In this document: in pieces, positions 1 to 8,356 of the stretch | Position numbering within the stretch: the first letter of the stretch is position 1 | How the letters are laid out: each line of letters begins with the position of its first letter | From: Sphingobium indicum B90A | GTDB lineage: Bacteria > Pseudomonadota > Alphaproteobacteria > Sphingomonadales > Sphingomonadaceae | Length of the DNA stretch: 64,000 nt | Reading direction: 5' to 3' | NCBI RefSeq assembly: GCF_000264945.2 | Contig: NZ_CP013070.1 | Span: forward strand, 3,428,501 to 3,492,500 | The notes under the pieces: model-generated | Database searches by the model: none | Seen by the model: the letters and a program-made list of their open reading frames with translations, nothing else | Told to the model about the DNA's origin: nothing | Made by a program: the position numbers and the translations under genes

Positions 1-1
1 G

Positions 2-817
2 CCGCCCGAACAACTCAACGCCTATTTCGGCTCGCTCTACATCTTCACTGAAACGGCCGACCAATATTCCGACGTGACCCGCGCGGACGTGCCCCAACTT
101 CGCTTCATGCTGGACAATAGCGGCGATTATCATTTCCATGACGGAACGATTTTGCCGACGCCGGAGGTGTGCCTGCTGGGGCCGACCATGGGCGCGACGC
201 GCTTCGACCTGAGGGGGGCGGGCCGGGTGGTCGGCATTTCGCTGCTGCCCGCCGGGTGGATCGCGCTGCATGGCGGCGATGCCAGTATCCTTACCGACCG
301 CGTGCAGGAAATGGTCGACCTTCCCGGCTATCGGGATCTTCTCGAACAGCTCCGCGCCACCGACGATGCGGAGGAGATGGCGGCGCTCTGCTGGCCCTTC
401 CTGCTGGAAAGGCTGGTGCCGTTGCCCGAATCGACATGGCGGCTGCTGGAGGCGGTGGACGGCTGGCTGATGGACGAAGGCTCCCCGCGGATCGAGACGC
501 TGGCCGACATCACCGGCCTGTCGCCGCGCCAGCTCGCCCGGCTCACCAACAAATATTATGGCTGCCCGCCTAAGCTGCTGGCGCGCAAATACCGGGCGCT
601 GCGGTGCAGCGCGCGGATCGCGCTCGACCATGAAAGCTGGCAGGCGCTGTGCGACGACGGGCGCTTCTACGACCAGTCGCATTTCATTCGGGAGATCAAG
701 CATTTCATCGGCCTGACCCCGCACCAGTTGCAGACCGAACCCAGCGCCGTGGCGCAACTTACCCTGCTGCGCCGCTCGCTGGGCGGGGACGTGGCCGTGA
801 TCAACCGTTTCAGCTAA
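2..817 (+). CDS. AraC-family transcriptional regulator (5' end outside window)
   Basis: The reading frame is open from base 2, so the gene begins upstream of the window; the GTG at 74 is internal to that open frame and is not a convincing start. About 271 codons are visible. The C-terminal third (LADITGLSPRQLARLTNKYY, then a second helix region around HFIREIKHFIGLTPHQ) matches the double helix-turn-helix of AraC/XylS regulators, while the N-terminal part is a cupin-like or DUF6597-type sensory region. It probably acts as a cytoplasmic DNA-binding activator. Its target cannot be told from context: the next gene is the SUF regulator, about 100 bp away and likely unrelated. Confidence 0.75.
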   Translation, partial: PPEQLNAYFGSLYIFTETADQYSDVTRADVPQLRFMLDNSGDYHFHDGTILPTPEVCLLGPTMGATRFDLRGAGRVVGISLLPAGWIALHGGDASILTDRVQEMVDLPGYRDLLEQLRATDDAEEMAALCWPFLLERLVPLPESTWRLLEAVDGWLMDEGSPRIETLADITGLSPRQLARLTNKYYGCPPKLLARKYRALRCSARIALDHESWQALCDDGRFYDQSHFIREIKHFIGLTPHQLQTEPSAVAQLTLLRRSLGGDVAVINRFS

Positions 818-870
818 GCCGCCTCCAGCAAAAATGCCTTGATTCCACCCGCAGGCGGGACCACATGCGC

Positions 871-893
871 AATCGGATTGATTCGATCCGATT
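871..893. promoter_or_regulatory. Perfect palindrome upstream of sufR, candidate SufR/IscR-type operator
   Basis: AATCGGAT (871-878), a 7-nt spacer and ATCCGATT (886-893) form a perfect 8-bp inverted repeat ending 27 nt before the sufR start codon. Rrf2-family Fe-S regulators commonly repress their own SUF operon by binding such a dyad. The site is seen directly; its use as an operator is inference. Confidence 0.5.
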
Positions 894-920
894 TGAGAAT
901 GGTTCGCAAGACATAGGGTC

Positions 921-1385
921 ATGAGGCTTTCGAGTTTCGCAGATTATGCCGTGGTGCTGATGTCCGCCGCCGCCCGCCATTGCGGTGTGGCGAAGATGAA
1001 CGCGACCACGCTTTCCGCCGAAACCGGAATCCCGCTGCCCACCGCGCAGAAGCTGGTGAGCCGCCTCTCGGCCGCGGGCCTGCTCGAATCGAGCCGGGGA
1101 ACCGGCGGCGGCGTCCGCCTCAGCCGCCCGCCCGCCGCGATCACGCTGGCCGATGTGGTGGAGGCGGTGGAAGGCCCCATCGCCATGACCGCGTGCAGCG
1201 AAATGGGCGCGCATGACTGCGCGCTGGAGCAGGATTGCCGAATCCGCCCGCATATGAATGTGGCGAACAATGCGATCCGGTCGGCGCTCGCGGGCGTCAC
1301 CATCGCCAGCCTTGCCAGAGAAGTCACCCCGCCTCCGTTCGTTTCGGGCGAGGTCGAGAAACGAGTTGCAGAGCAGACGCTATGA
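921..1385 (+). CDS. sufR: Rrf2-family SUF operon regulator
   Basis: A 154-residue Rrf2/IscR-type winged-helix protein. The N-terminal helix-turn-helix runs through about residue 65 ([20 protein letters not shown]) and is followed by the wing motif [12 protein letters not shown]. Three cysteines (around 91-107: [10 protein letters not shown] and EQDC) are spaced as in the Fe-S-binding Rrf2 regulators of SUF systems. It probably senses Fe-S status and represses the downstream genes. The stop overlaps the sufB start (ATGA), so the two are translationally coupled. The last ~18 residues are encoded by a dispersed palindromic repeat (1340-1363) and are probably not part of the ancestral protein. 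Confidence 0.88.
   Translation: MRLSSFADYAVVLMSAAARHCGVAKMNATTLSAETGIPLPTAQKLVSRLSAAGLLESSRGTGGGVRLSRPPAAITLADVVEAVEGPIAMTACSEMGAHDCALEQDCRIRPHMNVANNAIRSALAGVTIASLAREVTPPPFVSGEVEKRVAEQTL
1340..1363. repeat. 24-bp palindromic repeat inside the 3' end of sufR
   Basis: An imperfect palindrome with CGTTTC...GAAACG ends. Its reverse complement matches 20 of 24 positions of the palindrome at 4374-4397, and both are followed by the same AACGGAGGCGGG. Here it lies in frame and encodes the sufR C-terminal tail. Confidence 0.7.
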
Positions 1386-2866
1386 CCGAAGAAGCCACCA
1401 CCGTCCGCAACCTGGAAGCGCATGAGGCGGCCGAGCGCGCCTCCGCCTATGAACATGGCTGGTCCTCCGCCATCGAGCAGGATTTCGCGCCCAAGGGGCT
1501 GAACGAGGATACGGTCCGCTTCATCTCCGCCAAGAAGAAGGAGCCGGAATGGCTGCTGGAATGGCGGCTGAAGGCGTTTGCGATGTGGCAGCAGATGGAG
1601 GCGCCCGACTGGGCCAAGCTCAACATCCCGCCGATCGACTATCAGGACGCCTATTATTACGCCGAGCCGAAGAAGAAGGCGGAACTGGAGTCGCTGGACG
1701 AACTCGATCCGGAAATCCGCGCCACCTATGAAAAGCTGGGCATCCCCATCGCCGAACAGGAGGTGCTGGCCGGGGTGAAGAACAGCCGCAAGGTCGCGGT
1801 CGACGCGGTGTTCGACAGCGTCTCGGTCGCCACCACCTTCCGCAAGGAACTGGAGGAAGCGGGCGTCATCTTCCGCTCCATCAGCGAGGCGGTGCGCGAA
1901 TATCCCGACCTGGTGAAGAAATGGCTGGGGAAGGTCGTGCCGATGCACGACAATTATTTCGCCACGTTGAACTGCGCCGTCTTTTCCGACGGCACCTTCG
2001 TCTACATCCCGAAGGGCGTCCGCTGCCCGATGGAACTTTCCACCTATTTCCGCATCAACGCGGAAAATACGGGCCAGTTCGAACGCACGCTGATCGTCGC
2101 GGACGAGGGCAGCTATGTCTCCTATCTCGAAGGCTGCACCGCCCCGATGCGCGACGAGAACCAGCTTCACGCGGCGGTCGTCGAACTGGTCGCGCTGGAC
2201 GATGCGGAGATCAAATATTCGACCGTCCAGAACTGGTATCCCGGCGACGAGAACGGCAAGGGCGGCATCTATAATTTCGTGACCAAGCGGGCGCTCTGCC
2301 AGGGCCGCAACAGCAAGGTAAGCTGGACCCAGGTCGAAACCGGCTCCGCCATCACCTGGAAATATCCTAGCTGCGTCCTAAACGGCGAGAACAGCGTCGG
2401 CGAATTCTATTCCGTCGCGCTCACCAACAATCTGCAACAGGCCGACACCGGCACGAAGATGATCCATAACGGCAAGGGCAGCCGCTCGACCATCGTGTCG
2501 AAGGGCATTTCGGCGGGCCGCAGCAACAACACCTATCGCGGCCTCGTCCGCGTCGCGCCGGGCGCGGAGGGCGTGCGCAACTTCACCCAATGCGACAGCC
2601 TGCTGCTGGGCGACCAGTGCGGCGCGCATACGGTGCCCTATATCGAGGTCCGCAATCCTTCCGCGCAGATCGAGCATGAAGCCACGACCAGCAAGATCAG
2701 CGACGACCAGCTTTTCTACGCGATGCAGCGCGGCCTGGACCAGGAAGCAGCCGTCAGCCTGATCGTCAACGGCTTCGCCCGCGAAGTGCTGCAACAACTC
2801 CCGATGGAATTTGCGGTAGAGGCGCAGAAGCTGCTGGGCATATCGCTGGAAGGGTCGGTCGGTTGA
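1382..2866 (+). CDS. sufB: Fe-S cluster assembly scaffold SufB
   Basis: The 494-residue SufB subunit of the SufBC2D complex, on which Fe-S clusters are built from SufS-derived sulfur in the cytosol. The length and conserved blocks are typical: [17 protein letters not shown] near the N terminus, the central [20 protein letters not shown], and the C-terminal [17 protein letters not shown] region that pairs with SufD. The ATG at 1382 is chosen because it overlaps the sufR stop and the family begins at this point; an in-frame extension upstream reads through sufR and is not real. Confidence 0.97.
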   Translation: MTEEATTVRNLEAHEAAERASAYEHGWSSAIEQDFAPKGLNEDTVRFISAKKKEPEWLLEWRLKAFAMWQQMEAPDWAKLNIPPIDYQDAYYYAEPKKKAELESLDELDPEIRATYEKLGIPIAEQEVLAGVKNSRKVAVDAVFDSVSVATTFRKELEEAGVIFRSISEAVREYPDLVKKWLGKVVPMHDNYFATLNCAVFSDGTFVYIPKGVRCPMELSTYFRINAENTGQFERTLIVADEGSYVSYLEGCTAPMRDENQLHAAVVELVALDDAEIKYSTVQNWYPGDENGKGGIYNFVTKRALCQGRNSKVSWTQVETGSAITWKYPSCVLNGENSVGEFYSVALTNNLQQADTGTKMIHNGKGSRSTIVSKGISAGRSNNTYRGLVRVAPGAEGVRNFTQCDSLLLGDQCGAHTVPYIEVRNPSAQIEHEATTSKISDDQLFYAMQRGLDQEAAVSLIVNGFAREVLQQLPMEFAVEAQKLLGISLEGSVG

Positions 2867-2880
2867 TCCTTGCGTCCTCC

Positions 2881-2975
2881 CCCTACGTCATGCCGGACCT
2901 GATCCGGCATCCCGCTTCTGTCTGCGCGACGGTCGAGGGCAGCGGGACCCCGGATCGAGTCCGGGGTGACGAATG
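2881..2975. repeat. Intergenic palindromic repeat of the sphingomonad type
   Basis: Two adjacent hairpins follow sufB: GCCGGACCTGATCCGGC at about 2891-2907 and CCCCGGATCGAGTCCGGGG at about 2948-2966. A related 'CGTCACCCCGGGCTTGACCCGGGG' type element occurs near 24770. These look like dispersed REP-like units. A transcript-end role is possible, but sufC-sufA lie downstream on the same strand and no U-tract is present. Confidence 0.55.
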
Positions 2976-3125
2976 ATGACGAGGATGGAGTTTGCGGAAG
3001 TGTCGGAGCGCTTCGTGAAGGCGAGCCCCGAACTGGAGCCGTCCCGTCAACCTCTTCTTGAGCAAGACGACGGCTGGATGGATGCCGATGAAATTCGCGA
3101 GATCATCGCTGAACCGAGAAGTTGA
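2973..3125 (+). CDS. Possible 50-residue protein between sufB and sufC
   Basis: ATG ATG at 2973 opens a frame to TGA at 3125, giving MMTRMEFAEVSERF and ending DADEIREIIAEPRS. Codons are reasonable for this genome and it ends 13 nt before the next gene's TTG start. No family is recognised, and no strong ribosome binding site is seen before it because the start abuts the repeat. It may be a real small acidic protein or the remnant of one. Confidence 0.35.
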   Translation: MMTRMEFAEVSERFVKASPELEPSRQPLLEQDDGWMDADEIREIIAEPRS

Positions 3126-3138
3126 AGGACCAAGACTC

Positions 3139-3594
3139 TTGAGCGACGAAGACGATATCCAGGACGCCCTCGCCGATTTCGCGGAGGATGTCGGCAACGG
3201 CCAGTCATGGACCGCCGCGATCCGCATCCTGACGGAGGATTATGAGCTGGAGGAGGGCGAACTCCAGGCCCGCGCGGTCAAGGATTTCGGCGACCTGGAC
3301 GCCTATCAGGCCGAATGCCGCGAAGCGCTGGACAAGGGCGACGCCGCCTTCACGGAGCGCCTCAAGACAGACAAGGCCTTCCACAAGGCGAAGGCCCCCA
3401 ATCTCGCCCGCATGGGTCCGGTGACCGAATTCGTGACCGGCATATTGGAAAAGGGCGCGCCCGAACCCGGCGCCGACTGGTGGCCCTATATGCCGATCAA
3501 GCGCCATATCGACACGCTGTTCCCCGCGCCCGGCGACGTGCGGGACATGGCCTTCTGGACAGCGCGGACGCTCCAGCGCGCGCATAAGGGATAA
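3139..3594 (+). CDS. Conserved hypothetical protein within the SUF operon
   Basis: A 151-residue acidic soluble protein with no recognised domain, no signal peptide and no membrane segment. The TTG start at 3139 is preferred because GAAGGA (3124-3129) lies 9 nt before it. Upstream in-frame ATGs at 3058 and 3088 would add about 27 basic residues that overlap the preceding small ORF. It sits between sufB and sufC, ending 3 nt before the sufC start, so it is certainly co-transcribed. Notable sequence: GQSWTAAIRILTEDYELEEG at residues ~15-35 and a conserved-looking GADWWPYMPIKRHID near 115. A role in Fe-S assembly is inferred only from position. Confidence 0.7.
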   Translation: MSDEDDIQDALADFAEDVGNGQSWTAAIRILTEDYELEEGELQARAVKDFGDLDAYQAECREALDKGDAAFTERLKTDKAFHKAKAPNLARMGPVTEFVTGILEKGAPEPGADWWPYMPIKRHIDTLFPAPGDVRDMAFWTARTLQRAHKG

Positions 3595-3597
3595 GCA

Positions 3598-4344
3598 ATG
3601 CTGACCATCGACAATCTCACCAACGAAATCGACGGCAAGGCGATCCTGAAGGGTCTGTCGCTCTCCATCAAGGCGGGCGAGATCCACGCGATCATGGGCC
3701 CGAACGGCGCGGGCAAATCCACGCTGGCTTATACGCTGGGCGGCCGTCCAGGGTATCAGGTTACCGGCGGCACTGCCTCTTTCAACGGTGTGAACTTGTT
3801 CAGCTTGGACCCGCACGAGCGCGCCGCCGCGGGCCTGTTCCTGGGCTTCCAATATCCGGTCGAAATCCCCGGCGTCTCCAACCTGCAATTCCTGCGCGAG
3901 AGCCTCAACAGCCAGCGCAAGGCGCGGGGAGAGGAACCGCTGTCGGGCGGCGAATTCATCAAGCTCGCCAAGGAGAAGGCGGCCCTGCTCGGCCTTGACA
4001 TGGAGATGCTGAAGCGCCCGGTGAATGTCGGCTTTTCGGGCGGCGAAAAGAAGCGCGCCGAAATGGTGCAGATGGGCATCCTCGACCCGAAGCTGGCGAT
4101 CCTGGACGAAACCGACTCCGGCCTGGACATCGACGCGCTCAAGATCGTGGGCGCGGGCATCAACGCCATCATGCGCAGGCCCGACAAGGCGGTTCTGCTG
4201 ATCACCCATTATCAGCGCCTGCTCGACTATGTGAAGCCGGACTATGTCCATGTGCTCGCCGGCGGCCGGATCGTGAAGTCGGGCGGCCCCGAACTGGCGC
4301 TGGAACTGGAACGCGAAGGCTATGCGGAGGTGGTGGCCGCGTGA
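3598..4344 (+). CDS. sufC: Fe-S cluster assembly ATPase SufC
   Basis: A 248-residue ABC-type ATPase that powers the SufBCD scaffold. It has Walker A GPNGAGKS at about residue 35, Q-loop FLGFQYP, ABC signature FSGGEKKR, Walker B LAILDETDSGLD, and the H-loop His in LLITHYQ. No membrane segments are present, as expected for this soluble ABC protein. It follows the hypothetical gene by 3 nt and precedes sufD after a 67-nt spacer containing a palindromic repeat. Confidence 0.98.
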   Translation: MLTIDNLTNEIDGKAILKGLSLSIKAGEIHAIMGPNGAGKSTLAYTLGGRPGYQVTGGTASFNGVNLFSLDPHERAAAGLFLGFQYPVEIPGVSNLQFLRESLNSQRKARGEEPLSGGEFIKLAKEKAALLGLDMEMLKRPVNVGFSGGEKKRAEMVQMGILDPKLAILDETDSGLDIDALKIVGAGINAIMRRPDKAVLLITHYQRLLDYVKPDYVHVLAGGRIVKSGGPELALELEREGYAEVVAA

Positions 4345-4373
4345 TGGTCTGGCAACAACAGCCGTTCCTTGGC

Positions 4374-4397
4374 CGCTTCTCGACTTCGCTCGAAGCG
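4374..4397. repeat. 24-bp palindromic repeat between sufC and sufD
   Basis: The palindrome with CGCTTC...GAAGCG ends is directly followed by AACGGAGGCGGG. The GGAGG in that flank (4401-4405) is the ribosome binding site of sufD, 7 nt before its ATG. The same unit in the opposite orientation forms the 3' end of sufR. Confidence 0.7.
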
Positions 4398-4411
4398 AAC
4401 GGAGGCGGGAA

Positions 4412-5164
4412 ATGAACGCTCTCACCCTTCCCACGCGCAAGGCCGAGGAATGGCGCTACAGCGACCTCGACGCGCTGGCCGCCATCTGGCCCACGCCCGC
4501 GCCGACGCGCATCGATGTCGCCGCCGGGGAAAATGCGCGCCATCATCTGTTGCAGGACGCGGCGGACGGCGCGGCGGCGGTGCATGATTATGCGATAACC
4601 GTTGCGGATGGAGCGCGCTGCGATTTCCATATCCTCAATATCGGCGGCAAGCTGGGCCGCGTGACCTTCGCCGTCACGCTGGGCAAGGGATCGCATTTCG
4701 AACTGAACGGCGCGATCATCGGCGGCGGCGACCAGGTGCTGGAAATCGTCACCGCCGTCACCCATGCGCAGCCGGACGCGACCAGCGGCCAGACGATCCG
4801 CTCCATACTGGGCCAGCATGCCACCGGCAGCTATCTCGGCAGCATCAACGTCGCCCGCGCCGCGCAGCGCACCGACGCCTTCCAGTCGGTGAAGGCGATG
4901 CTGCTGGACCGCACCGCCACGGCCAATGCCAAGCCGGAACTGGAAATCTACGCCGACGACGTGAAATGCGCCCATGGCGCGACGGTCGGGGAATTGGACC
5001 AGCAGGCCCTCTTCTACATGGCCAGCCGCGGCATGGACCCGGCGACGGCCAAGACGCTGCTGCTGAAGGCCTTTGTCGCTGGCGTGTTCGACGATATGGC
5101 CGACGAAGCTGTAAAGGACAGCCTCGAAGCCGCAGCGCTCGCCAAGCTGGAGACGCTTGTATGA
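4412..5164 (+). CDS. sufD: Fe-S cluster assembly protein SufD
   Basis: A 250-residue SufD, the SufB paralogue that completes the SufBC2D scaffold. Family blocks include the N-terminal RKAEEWRYSDL, the mid-protein SVKAMLLDRTATANAKPELE, and the C-terminal GATVGELDQQALFYMASRG. It is short compared with the ~420 residues of E. coli SufD, which is common in alphaproteobacteria. The ATG at 4412 is preceded by GGAGG; the in-frame extension upstream reads through the palindromic repeat. The stop overlaps the sufS start (ATGA). Confidence 0.95.
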   Translation: MNALTLPTRKAEEWRYSDLDALAAIWPTPAPTRIDVAAGENARHHLLQDAADGAAAVHDYAITVADGARCDFHILNIGGKLGRVTFAVTLGKGSHFELNGAIIGGGDQVLEIVTAVTHAQPDATSGQTIRSILGQHATGSYLGSINVARAAQRTDAFQSVKAMLLDRTATANAKPELEIYADDVKCAHGATVGELDQQALFYMASRGMDPATAKTLLLKAFVAGVFDDMADEAVKDSLEAAALAKLETLV

Positions 5165-6444
5165 CGGAACCCGCTCCCCCCCCGTTCGGGCTGAGCCTGT
5201 CGAAGCCCTCCGCTGAGCGCAGCGAAGCGCCTTCGCTCAGCCCGAACGGATTTCTGGACCTCCGCCACGATTTCCCCGGCGTCGGCGACTGGCACTATCT
5301 CGACAGCGCCGCCACCGCGCAGAAGCCCAACGCCGTGATCGAGGCCATCGCCCGCGCCTATGGCCCGGACTATGCGACGGTCCATCGTGGCGTCTATGAG
5401 CGCTCCGCCAACATGACGCTCGCCTATGAAGCCGCCCGGCGCAAGGTCGCGCAGTTCATCGGCGCGGCTTCCGACAGCGAGATCGTCTATGTCCGCGGCG
5501 CGACGGAGGGCATCAACCTCGTCGCGCAATGCTGGGCGGGCACGCAACTCAAGACCGGCGACCGCATCCTGCTCTCCATGCTGGAGCATCACAGCAACAT
5601 CGTCCCCTGGCAGATCGCGGCGGAGAAGGTCGGAGCCGCCATCGACGTCGTGCCGCTCACCCCGGACGGCAGGATCGATCTCGACGCCATGCAGGCGATG
5701 ATCACCCCCGCGCACAGGATGGTGGCGCTGGCCCATGTGTCGAACGTTCTGGGCAGCGTGCTCGACGTTCGCCGCGCCGCCGACATCGCCCACAGCGTCG
5801 GCGCGAAAATCCTGATCGATGGCTGCCAGGCAGTGCCGCGCCTCGCCGTCGACGTGCAGGCGCTGGATTGCGATTTCTACGTCTTTTCCGCGCACAAGCT
5901 CTACGGCCCGACCGGCATCGGCGCGCTCTGGGGGCGGAAGGAATTGCTGGACGCCATGCCCCCCTATCAGGGCGGCGGATCGATGATCGACAAGGTGACG
6001 TTCGAAAAAACCACCTACGCCCCCCCGCCGACCCGGTTCGAGGCGGGAACGCCGCACATCACCGGCGTCGTCGGCCTGTCGGCGGCGATCGACTATGTGC
6101 AGGCCATCGGGCTGGACGCGATCCACGCCCATGAATGCGCGCTGGTCGGCAAAGCGCGGGCAGCGCTGGAAAGCCTCAACAGCGTCCGCGTCTTCGGGCC
6201 TGAGGATTCGGCGGGCATCCTCTCTTTCGAGGTGGAGGGGGTTCATCCGCACGATGTCGGCACCATATTGGACGAAACGGGCGTTGCCATAAGGGCGGGG
6301 CATCATTGCGCGCAGCCGCTGATGCGCCATCTGGGCGTCGAGGCGACCGCGCGGGCCAGCTTCGGCATCTACAGCGACGAAAGCGATGTGGATGCGCTGG
6401 TCAAGGGCATAGAACGGGTAAGGAAAATCTTCGCCAATGACTGA
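5161..6444 (+). CDS. sufS: Cysteine desulfurase SufS
   Basis: A 427-residue PLP-dependent class V aminotransferase-fold desulfurase that supplies sulfane sulfur to the SUF scaffold. The PLP lysine is K246 in FSAHKLYGP, the catalytic cysteine is C383 in RAGHHCAQP, and the PLP-stacking His lies in LEHHSN (about 142). Residues ~9-30 are encoded by a 68-bp perfect-ended palindromic repeat (5182-5249), so the protein carries an unusual N-terminal insert before the normal start of the fold at FLDLRHDFPG. The start overlaps the sufD stop, and the end overlaps the sufT start by 8 nt. Confidence 0.97.
   Translation: MTEPAPPPFGLSLSKPSAERSEAPSLSPNGFLDLRHDFPGVGDWHYLDSAATAQKPNAVIEAIARAYGPDYATVHRGVYERSANMTLAYEAARRKVAQFIGAASDSEIVYVRGATEGINLVAQCWAGTQLKTGDRILLSMLEHHSNIVPWQIAAEKVGAAIDVVPLTPDGRIDLDAMQAMITPAHRMVALAHVSNVLGSVLDVRRAADIAHSVGAKILIDGCQAVPRLAVDVQALDCDFYVFSAHKLYGPTGIGALWGRKELLDAMPPYQGGGSMIDKVTFEKTTYAPPPTRFEAGTPHITGVVGLSAAIDYVQAIGLDAIHAHECALVGKARAALESLNSVRVFGPEDSAGILSFEVEGVHPHDVGTILDETGVAIRAGHHCAQPLMRHLGVEATARASFGIYSDESDVDALVKGIERVRKIFAND
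5182..5249. repeat. Palindromic repeat embedded in the sufS coding sequence
   Basis: CCGTTCGGGCTGAG (5182-5195) and CTCAGCCCGAACGG (5236-5249) are perfect 14-bp inverted arms. The same arm sequence recurs in intergenic elements at 11514-11612 and 16584-16661. Here the unit is translated in frame near the SufS N terminus. Confidence 0.85.
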
Positions 6445-6901
6445 AGGTAATCGCGAAGAGCGGAAGATATTAGTAGAAGAGGTCGAGGTGGTAGAAACGC
6501 CCCCGAAGGTGCGTGTCGAGGAAGAGCCTCGTCAGCGCGACTATCTCGACGGCTTCCTTGCGCAAAAACCCGCGGAAACGCCGGTCGGCGAACCGGGCGG
6601 CAGCCTCTACGACGCGATCATCGATGCGCTCAAGGAGATCTACGACCCGGAAATTCCGGTCAACATCTATGATCTGGGCCTCGTCTACGGCGTCGACGTG
6701 ACGGAGGACGGCCATGCCGTTGTCACCATGACGCTGACCACGCCGCACTGCCCGGTCGCCGAGTCCATGCCGGGCGAAGTCGAACTGCGCGTCGGCGCGG
6801 TGCCGGGCGTGGGGGACGCGCAGGTAAACCTGGTCTGGGATCCGCCATGGGATCCGCAGAAGATGTCGGACGAAGCCAAGCTCGAACTGGGGATGTTGTA
6901 A
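6437..6901 (+). CDS. sufT: SUF-associated DUF59/MIP18 protein SufT
   Basis: A 154-residue protein. The first ~50 residues are acidic and low-complexity (EEVEVVETPPKVRVEEE). The rest is a MIP18/DUF59 domain with the signature DPEIPVNIYDLGLVYG and the conserved cysteine in TTPHCPVAESMPG. SufT-type proteins assist Fe-S cluster maturation or delivery. It overlaps the end of sufS by 8 nt, indicating tight coupling. Confidence 0.93.
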   Translation: MTEGNREERKILVEEVEVVETPPKVRVEEEPRQRDYLDGFLAQKPAETPVGEPGGSLYDAIIDALKEIYDPEIPVNIYDLGLVYGVDVTEDGHAVVTMTLTTPHCPVAESMPGEVELRVGAVPGVGDAQVNLVWDPPWDPQKMSDEAKLELGML

Positions 6902-6935
6902 CGCTCTCCCCTCCCGCAGGGAAGAAGGAACGGAA

Positions 6936-7298
6936 ATGACCGAAACGACGACCAAGATCCGCACCCGACCCGCCGCCGTCATCCTGACGCCAGCCGCCGA
7001 ACGGCGCATTGCCGACCTGATGGCGCAGGCTCCCGAAGGCGCCATCGGCGTGAAGCTGTCGACGCCCCGCCGCGGCTGTTCGGGCCTTGCCTATTCGGTC
7101 GACTATGTAAGCGAAGAAGCCAAGTTCGACGAGAAGATCGAAACTCCCGGCGGCACCTTCTATATCGACGGCGCGTCGGTCCTCTATCTGGTCGGATCGA
7201 CCATGGACTGGGTGGAGGACGACTTCGCCGCCGGTTTCGTCTTCAACAACCCCAATGCCAAGGGCAGTTGCGGCTGCGGCGAGAGCTTCACGGTCTGA
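6936..7298 (+). CDS. sufA: A-type Fe-S carrier SufA (HesB/IscA family)
   Basis: A 120-residue A-type carrier with the three conserved cysteines, one in RRGCSGLAY and two in the C-terminal GSCGCGESF, which bind and transfer an Fe-S cluster. It is last in the SUF operon, 34 nt after sufT. A 13-residue N-terminal extension precedes the core fold (ILTPAAERRI). Confidence 0.96.
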   Translation: MTETTTKIRTRPAAVILTPAAERRIADLMAQAPEGAIGVKLSTPRRGCSGLAYSVDYVSEEAKFDEKIETPGGTFYIDGASVLYLVGSTMDWVEDDFAAGFVFNNPNAKGSCGCGESFTV

Positions 7299-7312
7299 GG
7301 GAATAGCGTTTC

Positions 7313-8110
7313 ATGCCCCATATGCTCATTCTGGGGCAGGGCTACACCGCTTCCCGCCTGGCCGCCCGCCTGCGCGCGGAGGGCTGGCACGTCACCGGCA
7401 TCCGCCGCGCCGCCGATGCCGAAGCGCTCGCCTTCGATGACGAAAGCGCCGTCCGCGCCGCCATCGCGCAGGCCAGCCACATCCTCTCCTCCGTCCCGCC
7501 CGAAGGCGATGCCGACCCCGTCCTCGCCCGCTACGGCAGCGCCATAGCTGCTGCTCCCGCGATCTGGGCCGGCTATCTCTCCTCCACCGGAGTCTATGGC
7601 GATGCGGCGGGCGCATGGGTGGACGAAGCCACCCCTCTCCGCCAGGGCCGCCGCGCCGTCAGGGCGCAGGCCGATGCCGATTGGGGCGAACTGCGCCCCG
7701 ACATGCGGCGCTTCCGCCTGCCCGGCATCTACGGCCCCGGACGCTCGGTGCTGGACCGCGTCCGGCAGGGGCGGGCGCATCGCATCGACCTGCCCGATCA
7801 GGTCTTCAGCCGCGCCCATGTCGACGACATCGTCGCGGGCATCGCCGCCTCTCTGCACCGTGGGCCGCCGGGCATCTACAATCTCTCGGACGATCTGCCC
7901 TGCGCGCAGAACCGGCTGGTCGAAGCCGCCTGCGCCATGCTGGGCATGCCCCTCCCGCCGCTCTTGACGCTGGAGGAAGCGGCGCTGTCGCCCATGGCGC
8001 AGTCCTTCTATGCCGAAAACCGGCGGGTCGCGAACGGGCGGGCAAAGCGCCTGCTCGGCTGGTCCCCCCGCTATCCGACCTATCGGGAAGGACTGCGCGC
8101 CTGCCTCTGA
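7313..8110 (+). CDS. SDR-family NAD(P)-dependent epimerase-like protein
   Basis: A 265-residue extended SDR. The nucleotide-binding turn LILGQGYTASRLA lies at residues 4-16 and differs from the usual GxxGxxG, as in the YeeZ-like branch. There is an STGVYG motif around 90 and a VFSRAHVDDIV segment near 163, but the classical YxxxK is not obvious. The substrate is unknown. It follows sufA by 14 nt and may be read through from the SUF transcript, although a functional link is unproven. Confidence 0.8.
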   Translation: MPHMLILGQGYTASRLAARLRAEGWHVTGIRRAADAEALAFDDESAVRAAIAQASHILSSVPPEGDADPVLARYGSAIAAAPAIWAGYLSSTGVYGDAAGAWVDEATPLRQGRRAVRAQADADWGELRPDMRRFRLPGIYGPGRSVLDRVRQGRAHRIDLPDQVFSRAHVDDIVAGIAASLHRGPPGIYNLSDDLPCAQNRLVEAACAMLGMPLPPLLTLEEAALSPMAQSFYAENRRVANGRAKRLLGWSPRYPTYREGLRACL

Positions 8111-8200
8111 CTCGGCCTGCCGCAAAGCCCGAACATCGCTAACGCCTTCTTAACCATCCCTGCCCGATGGCTGTCCCCTCAGCTTTCGGGGATTAAAGAG

Positions 8201-8356
8201 ATGGACCGCTTCGATCATGCCTTCACCGCCCTCGGCCAGCGCATCAACGGCCTGACCCCACCTGAACGCGCCGCATCCGCGCCGGTCCCGCTCGCCAGCC
8301 TGATCGACCGGGTGAACGCGGCCAAGCGCCTCTATCAGCAGGGCGTCCGCCGCTAA
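8201..8356 (+). CDS. Small hypothetical protein (51 aa)
   Basis: ATG at 8201 to TAA at 8356 encodes a 51-residue protein starting MDRFDHAFTALGQRI and ending AAKRLYQQGVRR. Codon use is like that of neighbouring real genes, and it is amphipathic without a membrane segment. Its 3' end overlaps the convergent transporter gene by 4 nt. No function is recognised. Confidence 0.55.
   Translation: MDRFDHAFTALGQRINGLTPPERAASAPVPLASLIDRVNAAKRLYQQGVRR

Noticed and set aside
1235..1381. Upstream extension of sufB to position 1235
   Set aside because: This part of the frame overlaps sufR in another phase. The ATG at 1382 fits the family start and the ATGA coupling.
944..2170. 408-codon minus-strand open frame across sufR and sufB
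   Set aside because: It is antisense to two well-conserved genes and low in complexity (His, Gly, Arg, Asp rich), as expected for a shadow frame in high-G+C DNA.
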